Of a DNA stretch of 64,000 nucleotides, positions 43,877-53,239 are shown one piece after another. A program made the translations under genes and the position numbers. The notes beneath the pieces were generated by a model. The model saw nothing but the letters and a program-made list of their open reading frames with translations, searched no databases and was not told where the DNA came from. Source of the stretch: Psychrobacter sp. NG25 (lineage in GTDB: Bacteria > Pseudomonadota > Gammaproteobacteria > Pseudomonadales > Moraxellaceae); NCBI RefSeq assembly GCF_015234355.1, contig NZ_JADGMV010000001.1, forward strand, positions 372,001-436,000. The letters are read 5' to 3'. The stretch's first letter is position 1. Every line of letters starts with the position of its first letter.

Positions 43877-44389
43877 TTATTTTTTTAGCTGTGACAGTAT
43901 AGCCACTTCACGAATATAACTGGCCAAATCTGCTTTTGACTCTGACATTAGCTCATCATCATTTGTATGCTTAGCATACTCAATCCAGAGCAATAGCTGA
44001 TACATACTATGGTGCTCAGAAGCTTTGTATTGTTTGACAAACTGCTTGAGCGTACCTTCATCATTGATGTTTAGACGCTCATACCAGCTCTCTATCTTAG
44101 AAACTTGCTCTTTAGGAAAGTATGAATCGAATAGTGCCTTAATCAGCTCATGGCGATTTTCTTCAATCATAAGCTTGCCAACTCGTTTAGTCTGACGATT
44201 ACGAGCATTGGCGCTAGTGATATCAGCTAGTGCCATCAGCTCTGCCATAAAATAATCACTGGCAGGCAAGGCTTTTAGCTGTTTTTTTGACAAACTAGCA
44301 AGTGGTATCGATAACTGCTGCAAGCGCTCATGGGCTTTTTTGAGTTCTGTGCGCGAGACGCGCATATCCTGTTCTTTCCAGTCGATCAT
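43877..44389 (-). CDS. darP: Ribosome-associated protein DarP (YjgA)
   Basis: 170 residues, helical and basic. The block SRTELKKAHERLQQLSIPLASLSKKQL and the ARNRQTKRVGKLMIEENRHELIKALFD region are the family signature of YjgA/DarP, a factor that joins late 50S subunit assembly. It may start at the ATG at 44389 (GGAAAG upstream) or at Met9. It is the last gene of the minus-strand run from mazG, 49 bp past rapZ. Confidence 0.9.
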   Translation of the reverse strand: MIDWKEQDMRVSRTELKKAHERLQQLSIPLASLSKKQLKALPASDYFMAELMALADITSANARNRQTKRVGKLMIEENRHELIKALFDSYFPKEQVSKIESWYERLNINDEGTLKQFVKQYKASEHHSMYQLLLWIEYAKHTNDDELMSESKADLASYIREVAILSQLKK

Positions 44390-44438
44390 AAAAGCTTTCC
44401 AAAATAATAAATAATAAAATGAATAGTGTCTGCTGCTA

Positions 44439-45404
44439 TTACCAGCGACTTTTTTCGCGATGTTTAGCCAGCACCTTTACGCCTTTCGGCATAACATCAG
44501 CAAGACGACGCTGTAAATTATCAGTGATAAATACTGAACGGTGCTTGCCACCAGTGCAGCCAATCGCCACTGTCACCGTATGGCGGTTATTGTGTAAAAA
44601 ATCTGGTAGCCAACGTGTTAAGAACTTTTCGAGATCATTGGTCATCTCGGCGACTTCTGGATAATCTGCAAAGAACGCTGCCACTTCAGCATCCAAACCT
44701 GTCGATGTACGTAGTTCAGGGCTCCAATGGGGATTCGGCAAAATTCTCACATCGAATACAAAATCAGCATCAATAGGACTGCCGTATTTAAAACCGAAAG
44801 ACAGCAAATTAATGACTATCTGATTATCGACACCAGTATGCTCGCGCAAACTGTCTTTTAATTGATGGATATTCAGCGTGCTGGTATCAATTCTAATATC
44901 GGCATGACCCGCAATTGGCTCTAATAACTCAACTTCTTTTTTGATAGCCGCTGGCAAATTAAAAGCGATATGCTTTGCATTATCACTATCAATATCCTGC
45001 GACATCAGAGGATGTACCCGTCGAGTCGCATTAAAACGTGCTATCAATGTGCTTTCTTGTGCAGTCACATAAACGACTTTTACTGCTTGTGTTCCATATA
45101 TTTCTTTTAGCGATGCGTACGTCTCTGCAAAATTGGACAGATCGGCACGCGGCGTTCGGATATCGACACCGAGTGCAATACGGCGAATACCACTTTCGTT
45201 CACCAACTTATGCGCGGCATTAGGCAATAGCGATAACGGTAGATTATCAATAGAGTAATATCCCAAATCTTCTAAGATATTCAATACCGAGGTTTTACCT
45301 GATCCTGAACGACCTGATACAACTAAAATACTGAGCTTGTCAGTGGCTACTTTACCTGCTACCGACTCAGATTGATTGTTGTTTTCGCCTTGATTTATAT
45401 CCAT
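44439..45404 (-). CDS. rapZ: RNase adapter protein RapZ
   Basis: RapZ directs RNase E to the small RNA GlmZ and so controls amino-sugar synthesis in Enterobacteria. 321 residues; the P-loop is GRSGSGKT at residues 31-38, the Walker B-like DNLP follows at ILEDLGYYSIDNLPLSL, and the C-terminal domain ends with the family's GCTGGKHRSVFITDNL. The first 25 residues are an Asn/Gln/Ser-rich extension. Whether GlmY/GlmZ exist in this organism is not visible; the UDP-GlcNAc-binding C-terminal domain suggests at least a cell-wall link. Upstream is panC (74-bp gap). Confidence 0.93.
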   Translation of the reverse strand: MDINQGENNNQSESVAGKVATDKLSILVVSGRSGSGKTSVLNILEDLGYYSIDNLPLSLLPNAAHKLVNESGIRRIALGVDIRTPRADLSNFAETYASLKEIYGTQAVKVVYVTAQESTLIARFNATRRVHPLMSQDIDSDNAKHIAFNLPAAIKKEVELLEPIAGHADIRIDTSTLNIHQLKDSLREHTGVDNQIVINLLSFGFKYGSPIDADFVFDVRILPNPHWSPELRTSTGLDAEVAAFFADYPEVAEMTNDLEKFLTRWLPDFLHNNRHTVTVAIGCTGGKHRSVFITDNLQRRLADVMPKGVKVLAKHREKSRW

Positions 45405-45478
45405 AATCCGCTTACCTTAGTCCATTGCACCTAACAAATCGCCTTGTATACTCAATCCACTATAAAGGAATTACAGCG

Positions 45479-46378
45479 TTAACCTACTGTCACTAATTGA
45501 TTGTCCAACAAACGCGCACGTCCTAGCCAAGCAGCAACCAGAATAATCAAGTTTTTATTTTCTACATTAAAAATGGCAGTCTCACTAACAACCGAGTCTA
45601 GCGTGTCAGTTTTTATTTCTAAATAATCAATTGTGAAACCAGCGTCAGTAATACGCTGCTGCGTTTCTACTAGCAATAATTGAACGCCCTGCTGGCTCTG
45701 CTCACCACTCTCTAACTGCATTGCTAAATACTGCAACGCTTGATGTAATATAGGTGCTACTTGACGCTCAGCAGCGCTTAAGTATTGGTTCCGCGATGAT
45801 AGTGCCAAACCATCAACAGCACGCACAATAGGTGCACCGATAATATGAATGGGGTAACTTAGATCACGTACCAACTGCTTAATAATTGCTAATTGCTGAT
45901 AGTCTTTTTGTCCAAAAACAGCAATATCTGGTTGTACGATATTAAACAATTTAGAGACGACAATACCAACGCCATCAAAATGTCCTGGACGCGATTGTCC
46001 ACATAACTGAGTCGTAATAGCACCAGCAAGAACGGAGGTCGGTGGCGGTAATACTGGGTACATCTCCTCGATACTAGGAGCAAACACGTAATCTGTACCC
46101 ACTGTCGCAAGCTTAGCCACATCCTCATCGAGCGTGCGAGGATAGCTCTCAAAGTCCTCTCCTTCTCCAAACTGAGTAGGATTGACGAAAATACTAACCA
46201 CCACGATATCCGCATATTGCTTGGCAATTTTCACTAATTCAAGATGACCATCATGCAAATTGCCCATCGTCGGCACTAACGCGATGCGTGGCTGGCTATT
46301 TTGATTCTCATTTTTTTGACCACGATAAGACTGTAAAGCGGCACGCAGTGCTGAGATATGATGATGGATAATAGGCAT
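45479..46378 (-). CDS. panC: Pantothenate synthetase
   Basis: PanC ligates pantoate to beta-alanine with ATP in coenzyme A synthesis. 299 residues of the HIGH-motif nucleotidyltransferase fold: PTMGNLHDGHLELV, FVNPTQFG, LCGQSRPGHFDGVGIVV, FGQKDYQQLAII and ALSSRNQYLS are all present. It follows panB by 39 bp, so the two form the pantothenate operon inside the mazG-darP run. Confidence 0.97.
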   Translation of the reverse strand: MPIIHHHISALRAALQSYRGQKNENQNSQPRIALVPTMGNLHDGHLELVKIAKQYADIVVVSIFVNPTQFGEGEDFESYPRTLDEDVAKLATVGTDYVFAPSIEEMYPVLPPPTSVLAGAITTQLCGQSRPGHFDGVGIVVSKLFNIVQPDIAVFGQKDYQQLAIIKQLVRDLSYPIHIIGAPIVRAVDGLALSSRNQYLSAAERQVAPILHQALQYLAMQLESGEQSQQGVQLLLVETQQRITDAGFTIDYLEIKTDTLDSVVSETAIFNVENKNLIILVAAWLGRARLLDNQLVTVG

Positions 46379-46417
46379 GATTAAATATTCTTCTATTTAT
46401 AATCGTAAAACTAACTA

Positions 46418-47218
46418 TTAATTGAATTGATGCTGTTCAGTAGGGAAGTTACCTTCACGTACCGACTGTTGATAAAGGGCAAATGCCCCTTCAATGCTGT
46501 GCGCAGTATTACGCTCATCTGTAAGAAAATCGTGAACAAAGCGTGGCACACGGCCATGAGCCATACCTAGCATGTCATGCATAACCAAGACTTGACCGTC
46601 AGTATCTGCACCAGCACCAATGCCAATGACTGGCACGGCAACCGCATCTGTCACGGCTTTTGCAAGCTCAGCAGGTACACATTCTAATACTAGCAGTGCA
46701 GCACCAGCGTCAACCACTGCTTTGGCATCAGCAAGCAGTTTATCAGCCGCTTCATCACCGCGACCTTGAATTTTATAGCCGCCAAATACATTGACTGATT
46801 GCGGAGTCAGACCAAGATGCACACAAGTGGGTGTGCCTGCTTGTGCTAATGTCGTGACCAACTCACAGAGCTCGCTACCGCCCTCAATTTTGATCACGTG
46901 CGCGCCTGCTTGCATCAGCTTACGGCTATTAGCAATCGCTTCTGGTAGTGTCACATAACTCATGAACGGTAGATCAGCCAGTATCAGAGCGTGTTTATTG
47001 CTACGGGCAACATTGGCAGTATGATAAGCCATATCGTTGACTGTCACGGGCAGCGTTGAGTCATGACCTTGCACGACCATGCCCAAACTATCACCAATCA
47101 AAATGGTATCAATCTCTACCTTGTCCATCATCCGTGCAAACATAGAGTCATAGCACGTCAAGCAAGTGAACTTAGTACCTTCTTTTTTAAATTTATTTAA
47201 AGTAGATAACGTCGTCAT
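46418..47218 (-). CDS. panB: 3-methyl-2-oxobutanoate hydroxymethyltransferase
   Basis: PanB makes ketopantoate from 2-oxoisovalerate and methylene-tetrahydrofolate. 266 residues, normal length. CYDSMFARMMD, the metal-binding GDSLGMVVQGHDSTLPVT, the HVIKIEGG block and PVIGIGAG are family signatures. It lies between folK (92-bp gap) and panC on the minus strand, and shares the folate theme with folK and pabC in the region. Confidence 0.97.
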   Translation of the reverse strand: MTTLSTLNKFKKEGTKFTCLTCYDSMFARMMDKVEIDTILIGDSLGMVVQGHDSTLPVTVNDMAYHTANVARSNKHALILADLPFMSYVTLPEAIANSRKLMQAGAHVIKIEGGSELCELVTTLAQAGTPTCVHLGLTPQSVNVFGGYKIQGRGDEAADKLLADAKAVVDAGAALLVLECVPAELAKAVTDAVAVPVIGIGAGADTDGQVLVMHDMLGMAHGRVPRFVHDFLTDERNTAHSIEGAFALYQQSVREGNFPTEQHQFN

Positions 47219-47310
47219 ATGACCCTCAATTATTCTGCTGTGCAGCTACTCATTAATATTGTTTATCAGTCATTAACAATGCTAACGACGACTATTCTAA
47301 CATTTGAAAA

Positions 47311-47844
47311 TCATGCGTTATTTGCCAGTAACTTTAAGCCTGTCCAATCTGCACTCTGTGGATAATCACCGATCGGCGCACCTTTGATTATCAAGTTTGG
47401 CGCCAACTCTCGGAGCGGTATCAGTACAAAGTTACGCTCAGTCAATCCAACATGCGGTACGCTTAATTGTGGCTCTGTGATGTGCACGTTACCATACAAT
47501 AAAATATCGACATCGAGACTACGCTCGCCCCAGTGTCGTATGCGTGCACGCATGGCTTGCGACTCTAACTGCTGGCAAAATGCAAGCAGCTCAAGCGCTG
47601 TCAACGTGGTCTCGAATCCAACAACTGCATTGACAAAGTCAGGCTGATCCTGCGGTCCCATAGGAGCCGATGCATAAAATGAGGATACTTGAATTTCACG
47701 TATCTGCTCATGCTCTCGCATCGTTGCAATTGCTTGCTGCAAATGCTCTGCTGGTGAACCCAGCTCATTAGCGAGATTGCTACCCAAGCCTACATAGCAG
47801 GTAACCCAACTAGCACTATCCGTATTGTTATCCATATTAGGCAT
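47311..47844 (-). CDS. folK: 2-amino-4-hydroxy-6-hydroxymethyldihydropteridine pyrophosphokinase
   Basis: FolK transfers pyrophosphate from ATP to the pterin precursor of folate. 177 residues from the ATG at 47844, which overlaps the pcnB stop by 8 bp; the ATG at 47835 is also possible. Signatures are VGLGSNL, SSFYASAPMGPQDQPDFVNAVV and RHWGERSLDVDILLYG followed by VPHVGLTERNFVLIPL. Overlap with pcnB suggests translational coupling; the same pcnB-folK-panB-panC order is common in gammaproteobacteria. Confidence 0.95.
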   Translation of the reverse strand: MPNMDNNTDSASWVTCYVGLGSNLANELGSPAEHLQQAIATMREHEQIREIQVSSFYASAPMGPQDQPDFVNAVVGFETTLTALELLAFCQQLESQAMRARIRHWGERSLDVDILLYGNVHITEPQLSVPHVGLTERNFVLIPLRELAPNLIIKGAPIGDYPQSADWTGLKLLANNA

Positions 47845-50059
47845 TTTCAATACTTGGCTGGCGACGGCGACGCTTCGATGGTACAGGACCTTTATTGTCA
47901 CTCACATTATTAGCAGTAACCTTACTATAAGCCGCTTGACTGGTTTTAGCAGCCTGACTTTCTGTCGCTTTCGCTGATTTTCTAGCTTTTACAGGAGCCG
48001 TAACTTTCGCTGCTTGCTTACGCTCTGGCGGATTTTTGGCTTTAGTGTCTGTTTTATCAGCGGACTGAGCTGCTGGCTTAGGTGCTTTTTTCGCATACTT
48101 CGCAGCAGTTTGCTCTTGATTAGCTGCTATCTGAGGCGTTGCATTGTCTACAGTAGGCTCGCGACGACGGCGCTTATGCGGTATTGGCTCGTTATTCATA
48201 CTTACTAGCGCAGGCGATCTGGCCACCGAACGAGTAATATGTGTTGTAGATACAGGCTGAGTCTCTGATGGTTTAGCGCTAGATGATGGAACACTATTTG
48301 AACGAGCCGGACGTGTACCTTCTACTCGCTCCGCCTTCTTAGCCGACGTGTTCTGAGTTGCTGCTTTTTGCTGCACAGGTTCATTAGAACGTTTAGACTT
48401 ATCATTACCTGACAGTTGCTTTTGTAATGGTGGCACGACTTTCTCATGCTCTATAACAAATAACGGTGCAGGCTTAGAATGATGGCGTTTATTTGCAGTT
48501 TGACTACTGGCACTGGCAAGAGATAACTGCTGTAGCTGGGCAAGCTCATTACTGTCTTGCTTTGCTTGTTGAAACTCATGGCTATTATTTTTGTTGCTAC
48601 CGGAATGCTTGGCAGGAGCCGATTGACTGGCAGCGCGACGGCGGCGTGCTGGAATATTCGACGAGTCATTTACCATTGTCTGATCATTCCTACCTTGCTC
48701 AGTACCATTACTGGCTTTGCTTTGCTTGGTATTTTTTTGATGAGAGACTGTATTATCACCACTGTTTGACTCTGGCTTTTGACGATTGCGCCCGCGACCA
48801 CGCTGTCCTTGCTGCTTGTAGGCACCACGGCGGATATTCTCATCAAACTCATCAACAGCCTGCTCTTGGTCTTGCTCAGATAATGTCTGATACGTCTGCC
48901 ACCAGTCGCCCATACCATTGGTAGACTCTGATAGCGGATGCTCAGCATCACCGCACTGCTCGCGCAATAATAAAAAGTCAAAACCCGCACGGAAACGTGG
49001 ATGCTCAGAGAGCTGGACGATTTGTTTACTACGCGGGGCTGCAAGTTTCGGCTGTAATACCCAAATATCACGGATAAACTGCTCTGCAAACTTAGGAATC
49101 GCCGTTTTGATACGTTGACGATCAATCACTTTACCAGCAGCATGCATTTGTGCTTCAGCAAATGGCATATTACGTTTTTTAGCTTTTGCCAACTGATGGA
49201 GGTAGTTTTCCCACAATAGCGCGGCATAAAAGAACGCAGGGTTAATACTCTTGCCCGCTGCAATACGTTTGTCCGTATTGATAGCCACTTGTTTGACGAG
49301 CGCACTTGGCTCAGACGGTGGATAAATAATTAAGCTGTCTATTGCACCTGATTCAAACAATAACGGCAGCAATGGCACTAGATAGCCACCCGTAAACATC
49401 TTCTGCGTTTCATCATAGAGGCGATGCGGTGATATTTGCTCAAGCAACGCCCAATTACCATCATGAAATTGATCAGATAATGCCTCATCAAATTCAAAAC
49501 CAAGCTTGGCCTTAAAACGTAAGGCACGTAATAACCGTACGGGGTCTTCTTCTATACGAACGGGCGCATGGCCAAGCAGTCGAATGATTTTGTTATCAAT
49601 ATCTTCAAGCGCACCACAAAAATCATGAACCACACCTTTAAGCGGTTGATAATAGAGTGCGTTGATAGAAAAATCACGACGAGAGAAATCCTGTTTGATA
49701 TCACCCCAAACATTATCACGCAGAATCATGCCATCTTGATTGGTATTAGCATCACTCGTTGGCGGACCACGGAAGGTAGCAACCTCAATCAGTTCTCTGC
49801 CTGAATACACGTGCGCCAACTGAAAGCGACGACCTATAATACGGCAGCGCTTACCAAAGACGTCTTTGATTTCATGCGGTTTGGCATCAGTGACCGCATC
49901 AAAGTCTTTTGGACGTAGACCCAATAAGGTGTCACGCACACCGCCACCGACGATATATGCGTCAAACCCAGCTCGGGTTAAAGTGGCAATTACTTCAGTA
50001 ATGGAATTGGGTAATTCAGATTTATTCAGTTCTAACTGCTTGGCGGCACGCTCGGCCAT
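47837..50059 (-). CDS. pcnB: Poly(A) polymerase I with long basic tail
   Basis: PcnB adds 3' A-tails that mark RNA for decay. From the ATG at 50059 (GGAG at 7-bp spacing; a GTG at 50104 is less likely) it has 740 residues against 465 in E. coli. The catalytic head is intact: AYIVGGGVRDTLLG followed by PKDFDAVTDA, RRDFSINAL and EEDPVRLLRALRF. From about residue 420 onwards the sequence is low-complexity (Gln, Lys, Ser, Ala, Pro, Asn) and contains three related basic motifs, IPARRRRAA, PHKRRRREPTVDNA and PSKRRRRQPSIENA, the last being the C-terminus. The tail may bind RNA or RNase partners. Upstream of folK with overlapping ends. Confidence 0.93.
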   Translation of the reverse strand: MAERAAKQLELNKSELPNSITEVIATLTRAGFDAYIVGGGVRDTLLGLRPKDFDAVTDAKPHEIKDVFGKRCRIIGRRFQLAHVYSGRELIEVATFRGPPTSDANTNQDGMILRDNVWGDIKQDFSRRDFSINALYYQPLKGVVHDFCGALEDIDNKIIRLLGHAPVRIEEDPVRLLRALRFKAKLGFEFDEALSDQFHDGNWALLEQISPHRLYDETQKMFTGGYLVPLLPLLFESGAIDSLIIYPPSEPSALVKQVAINTDKRIAAGKSINPAFFYAALLWENYLHQLAKAKKRNMPFAEAQMHAAGKVIDRQRIKTAIPKFAEQFIRDIWVLQPKLAAPRSKQIVQLSEHPRFRAGFDFLLLREQCGDAEHPLSESTNGMGDWWQTYQTLSEQDQEQAVDEFDENIRRGAYKQQGQRGRGRNRQKPESNSGDNTVSHQKNTKQSKASNGTEQGRNDQTMVNDSSNIPARRRRAASQSAPAKHSGSNKNNSHEFQQAKQDSNELAQLQQLSLASASSQTANKRHHSKPAPLFVIEHEKVVPPLQKQLSGNDKSKRSNEPVQQKAATQNTSAKKAERVEGTRPARSNSVPSSSAKPSETQPVSTTHITRSVARSPALVSMNNEPIPHKRRRREPTVDNATPQIAANQEQTAAKYAKKAPKPAAQSADKTDTKAKNPPERKQAAKVTAPVKARKSAKATESQAAKTSQAAYSKVTANNVSDNKGPVPSKRRRRQPSIENA

Positions 50060-50225
50060 GCATCTACTCCTCGCCGGTATTCTTTGACCACCCCTGATAA
50101 ACACAGCGTTTATCAGGCGGATGTACCCACTAGTTTAACAAATTTTGGACGCAGTAGGTGTGTTATGACATTTACTTACGTGCTATTTTGTCAATATCGG
50201 GGTTAATTAAAGCAAAATAATGCTC

Positions 50226-50600
50226 TTAATCTTGTACGCTTAAACGTCCTCGATTTTTCTCAACGGTTTTTGCACCGATACCTTTGACCTTTGCCAACTC
50301 ATCAACTGTCTTAAAATTACCAAACATCTCACGATATAAAATAATCGCTTGGGCTTTGCTACTACCAATACCGTTTAGTGAAACCAATTCACCTTCACTG
50401 GCACGATTGATGTTCATGGTATATTGCTCACGTGCTTGAGTTTTGGCATTTTCTTGTGACAACAGGTACTCATAGGCGCTTTGAGGATTATCAAAACAGG
50501 GCGCAGCATTAGCATTATTAAGTATCAAAATAGCCAAAACACAACCTAAAATAGCAGTCTTGACTACGCTAGCAAACGAGATTTTAGGATGAGCGTTCAT
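50226..50600 (-). CDS. comEA: ComEA-type helix-hairpin-helix DNA-binding protein
   Basis: 124 residues from the ATG at 50600. A hydrophobic signal segment ends near NANA|AP, then a Gln/Ala-rich linker and a C-terminal pair of helix-hairpin-helix motifs, INRASEGELVSLNGIGSSKAQ and VDELAKVKGIGAKTVEKNR in two pieces. Exported single-domain ComEA proteins bind DNA in the periplasm during natural transformation, a trait of Moraxellaceae; involvement here is inferred. It overlaps the end of mazG by 17 bp, so translation is probably coupled. Confidence 0.85.
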   Translation of the reverse strand: MNAHPKISFASVVKTAILGCVLAILILNNANAAPCFDNPQSAYEYLLSQENAKTQAREQYTMNINRASEGELVSLNGIGSSKAQAIILYREMFGNFKTVDELAKVKGIGAKTVEKNRGRLSVQD

Positions 50601-51465
50601 GTTGTTTCGCCGCTTCCCATAATGCATCCATCTCTGTTATGTCGCTGTCTTCCAAACGCTTGCCAGCCTCAGCCAATTGCGTTTCAATATAACCAAAACG
50701 TGACTTAAATTTATGCACACACGTCAGCGTTGCTGTTTCTGCATCAAGATTTAATTTGCGTGCGACATTAACTAGGGCAAACATACAATCACCCAGTTCT
50801 TTTTCGACTTCTCTGATATTGGCTTTGCTTATGTCGTATTTAACAGCTTCTTTAGATTTATCTGTCAATTCACTTTTTAGCTCGGCAATCTCTTCATCTA
50901 GCTTATCCACTGCCCCTGCGATGCCTTCCCAATCAAACCCCAACTTTGAGGCTTGTTTCTGTACATCTTGTGCTTGCATGAGCGCACTACCCGCTTTGGT
51001 ATTATCCAAACGTCGCTTTGGTTTACCGCGTGCCTCGCGTGCTTGCTGCTCCTCCGCTTTAATCTCATCCCAGCGTACTTTTACTGCTGCATCGTCTGTT
51101 AGGGTTTCGGCCTCAAACACGTGCGGATGACGGCGAATCAGCTTCTCTTGTAGAGTAGTAATGACGTCACTCATGTCAAAGCGCCCTTGCTCAGCATACA
51201 TCTGACAATGAAACACAATTTGCAGTAGCACATCGCCCAGCTCGCCTTTGATATCTTCATCATCATCACTTTGTACCGCTTCGCCTAACTCATAAGCTTC
51301 TTCGATGGCATAAGGAATCAGGCTATGATTGCTTTGCTTTTTGTCCCACGGACAATCAACTCGCAGCCGCGCCATCAATGCTAAAAGATCATCAAGCTGT
51401 CCTGTGGCTTCTGGTGTTCCTTGTACTGGTGCAGGCACTGTGATTTTATTGTCGAGAGTATTCAT
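50584..51465 (-). CDS. mazG: Nucleoside triphosphate pyrophosphohydrolase MazG
   Basis: MazG hydrolyses (d)NTPs to monophosphates and PPi, clearing abnormal nucleotides and lowering ppGpp-related stress. 293 residues with two MazG domains: the first has DCPWDKKQSNHSLIPYAIEE followed by EGELGDVLLQIVFHCQMY (EExxE-type metal site), the second has VEKELGDCMFALVNVARKL. Between them lies a helical linker with a KPKRRLDNTKAGSAL motif. First gene of the minus-strand run to darP; comEA overlaps its end. Confidence 0.95.
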   Translation of the reverse strand: MNTLDNKITVPAPVQGTPEATGQLDDLLALMARLRVDCPWDKKQSNHSLIPYAIEEAYELGEAVQSDDDEDIKGELGDVLLQIVFHCQMYAEQGRFDMSDVITTLQEKLIRRHPHVFEAETLTDDAAVKVRWDEIKAEEQQAREARGKPKRRLDNTKAGSALMQAQDVQKQASKLGFDWEGIAGAVDKLDEEIAELKSELTDKSKEAVKYDISKANIREVEKELGDCMFALVNVARKLNLDAETATLTCVHKFKSRFGYIETQLAEAGKRLEDSDITEMDALWEAAKQHERSS

Positions 51466-51653
51466 AAAGGAGGCTCTTATCGTTTTGTTTGTTATTTTAT
51501 TCGGTAGCTTAGTATAAAGTTAATCAATAACTATTGGCGCGCGTTTGATTCATCATTGAGTGGTTAGTGTATCATTGAACCCTGATTGGCCTATAATTGT
51601 GCTATCTATTTTATTATTTTACCACTGCTCACGCGCAAGGAATTTTTACCATT

Positions 51654-53141
51654 ATGTCTACTTCTGCGACCATTAGCTATCAGCCAAAAACTGAATTCAA
51701 TCCTATTACGATCAGCTCATTCAAAGCTTATGATATTCGCGGCGAGCTTGGTGTTAATCTGGATGAAGACATTGCTTACCGTATCGGGCGTGCCTTTGCG
51801 CAGATTTTATATCAGCGTCATAGTACAGTAAGTGAGACTCATGACAGTGATATGACAAATCTAAAACCTGCCATTGTCATCGGTAGCGACATTCGTCATT
51901 CTAGTGAACAGCTTAAACAAGCCACCATAGCAGGTATTATTGATGCTGGTGTTGATGTGATTGATTTAGGCATGACTGGTACTGAAGAAGTGTATTTTGC
52001 CACCAGTCATTATCAGGCGTTGGGTGGTATCGAAGTCACTGCCAGTCACAACCCCATCAATTATAATGGCTTAAAACTGGTCAAGGAACATTCAAAGCCA
52101 ATCAGTGCCGATGATGGTTTGGCAGAGATTCAGGCACTCGCTGAGTCTGGCAAATTCACGACTGACAATCCATCAGGAAAACTGCAATTATTGACCGATA
52201 AAAAGGCTTATATAGATCATGTCATGACCTTTATCGATACGGATAAGTTAAAGCCTCTTAAGCTGGTCATTAACTCAGGCAATGGCAGTGCTGGCCCAGT
52301 GGTTGATTTATTGATTGAAAAACTTGCACGAGCTGATGCACCAGTTGAAGTGATTAAACTACACCACACTCCTGACGGCAGCTTCCCTAACGGCATTCCC
52401 AACCCTATGATCGAAGCCAATAGAGTGGCTACCCAGCAAGCCGTTTTAGAATGTAAAGCCGATCTTGGTATTGCCTTCGATGGGGATTTTGACCGTTGCT
52501 TTTTGTTCGATGAAAGTGGCGAATTTATCGATGGTAGCTACATCGTTGGTATGCTCGCGCAAGCGTTTTTGAACAAATATCCAAGTGAATCAATCGTCTA
52601 CGATCCACGAGTAATCTATAATACCGAAGCGGTGATTAAAGAACACCATGGTAAGGCTGTCATCAGTAAGTCTGGACACTCATTCATTAAGCAAGTCATG
52701 CGTGACTCTGGTGCTGTATATGGTGGTGAAATGTCTGCCCATCACTATTTTCGTGACTTCTTTTATTGCGATAGCGGCATGATTCCTTGGTTACTAACCA
52801 TTGAGCTACTGTCTATCACTAGTAAAACCTTATCAGAATTGGTCACAGGCTATATTCAAGCATATCCTAGCTCAGGCGAATTAAACTTTCACCTCACCAC
52901 TCACGATGCGCCAACGATTATTAGTGCAATTGAAGCCAAATTCAGCAACGAGCAACCAGTCAAATCGATGCTTGATGGCCTTAGTCTTAACTTTGGCGAG
53001 TGGCGCTTTAATCTGCGGGCATCAAATACCGAACCTCTTATCAGATTAAACATTGAAAGTCGCGGCAATCAAGTATTGTTAGCCAATAAGAGTCGAGAAA
53101 TAAAGGAATGGTTAGCGGCACAAGGTGCTGTACTAGCATAA
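51654..53141 (+). CDS. algC: Phosphomannomutase/phosphoglucomutase (AlgC/ManB type)
   Basis: 495 residues from the ATG at 51654; codons upstream in frame are unsupported. The phosphoserine loop is VTASHNPINYNGLK, the Mg-binding loop DGDFDRC, the sugar-specificity loop GGEMSAHHYFRDF and the phosphate-binding RASNTEPLIRL, all of the alpha-D-phosphohexomutase superfamily, PMM/PGM branch. It interconverts hexose 6- and 1-phosphates, feeding galU and mannose donors. In Acinetobacter a homologue closes the capsule locus next to galU-ugd-pgi, as here. AAGGA lies 12 bp upstream of the ATG, farther than normal. Confidence 0.92.
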   Translation: MSTSATISYQPKTEFNPITISSFKAYDIRGELGVNLDEDIAYRIGRAFAQILYQRHSTVSETHDSDMTNLKPAIVIGSDIRHSSEQLKQATIAGIIDAGVDVIDLGMTGTEEVYFATSHYQALGGIEVTASHNPINYNGLKLVKEHSKPISADDGLAEIQALAESGKFTTDNPSGKLQLLTDKKAYIDHVMTFIDTDKLKPLKLVINSGNGSAGPVVDLLIEKLARADAPVEVIKLHHTPDGSFPNGIPNPMIEANRVATQQAVLECKADLGIAFDGDFDRCFLFDESGEFIDGSYIVGMLAQAFLNKYPSESIVYDPRVIYNTEAVIKEHHGKAVISKSGHSFIKQVMRDSGAVYGGEMSAHHYFRDFFYCDSGMIPWLLTIELLSITSKTLSELVTGYIQAYPSSGELNFHLTTHDAPTIISAIEAKFSNEQPVKSMLDGLSLNFGEWRFNLRASNTEPLIRLNIESRGNQVLLANKSREIKEWLAAQGAVLA

Positions 53142-53182
53142 AACCATGAAATTAACCAAAGACGTTTGTGATAATAAGTCAA

Positions 53183-53215
53183 AAAAAATCTCGCTGGTTA
53201 TTAGCGAGATTTTTT
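53183..53215. terminator. Bidirectional terminator between the phosphohexomutase and UGD-like genes
   Basis: A 13-bp stem (53183-53195 with 53203-53215, core TCTCGCT/AGCGAGA) with a 7-nt loop and A/T tracts on both sides, fitting the convergent genes. Confidence 0.9.
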
Positions 53216-53239
53216 GATGATAGAAAATCTTGGGTAGAA

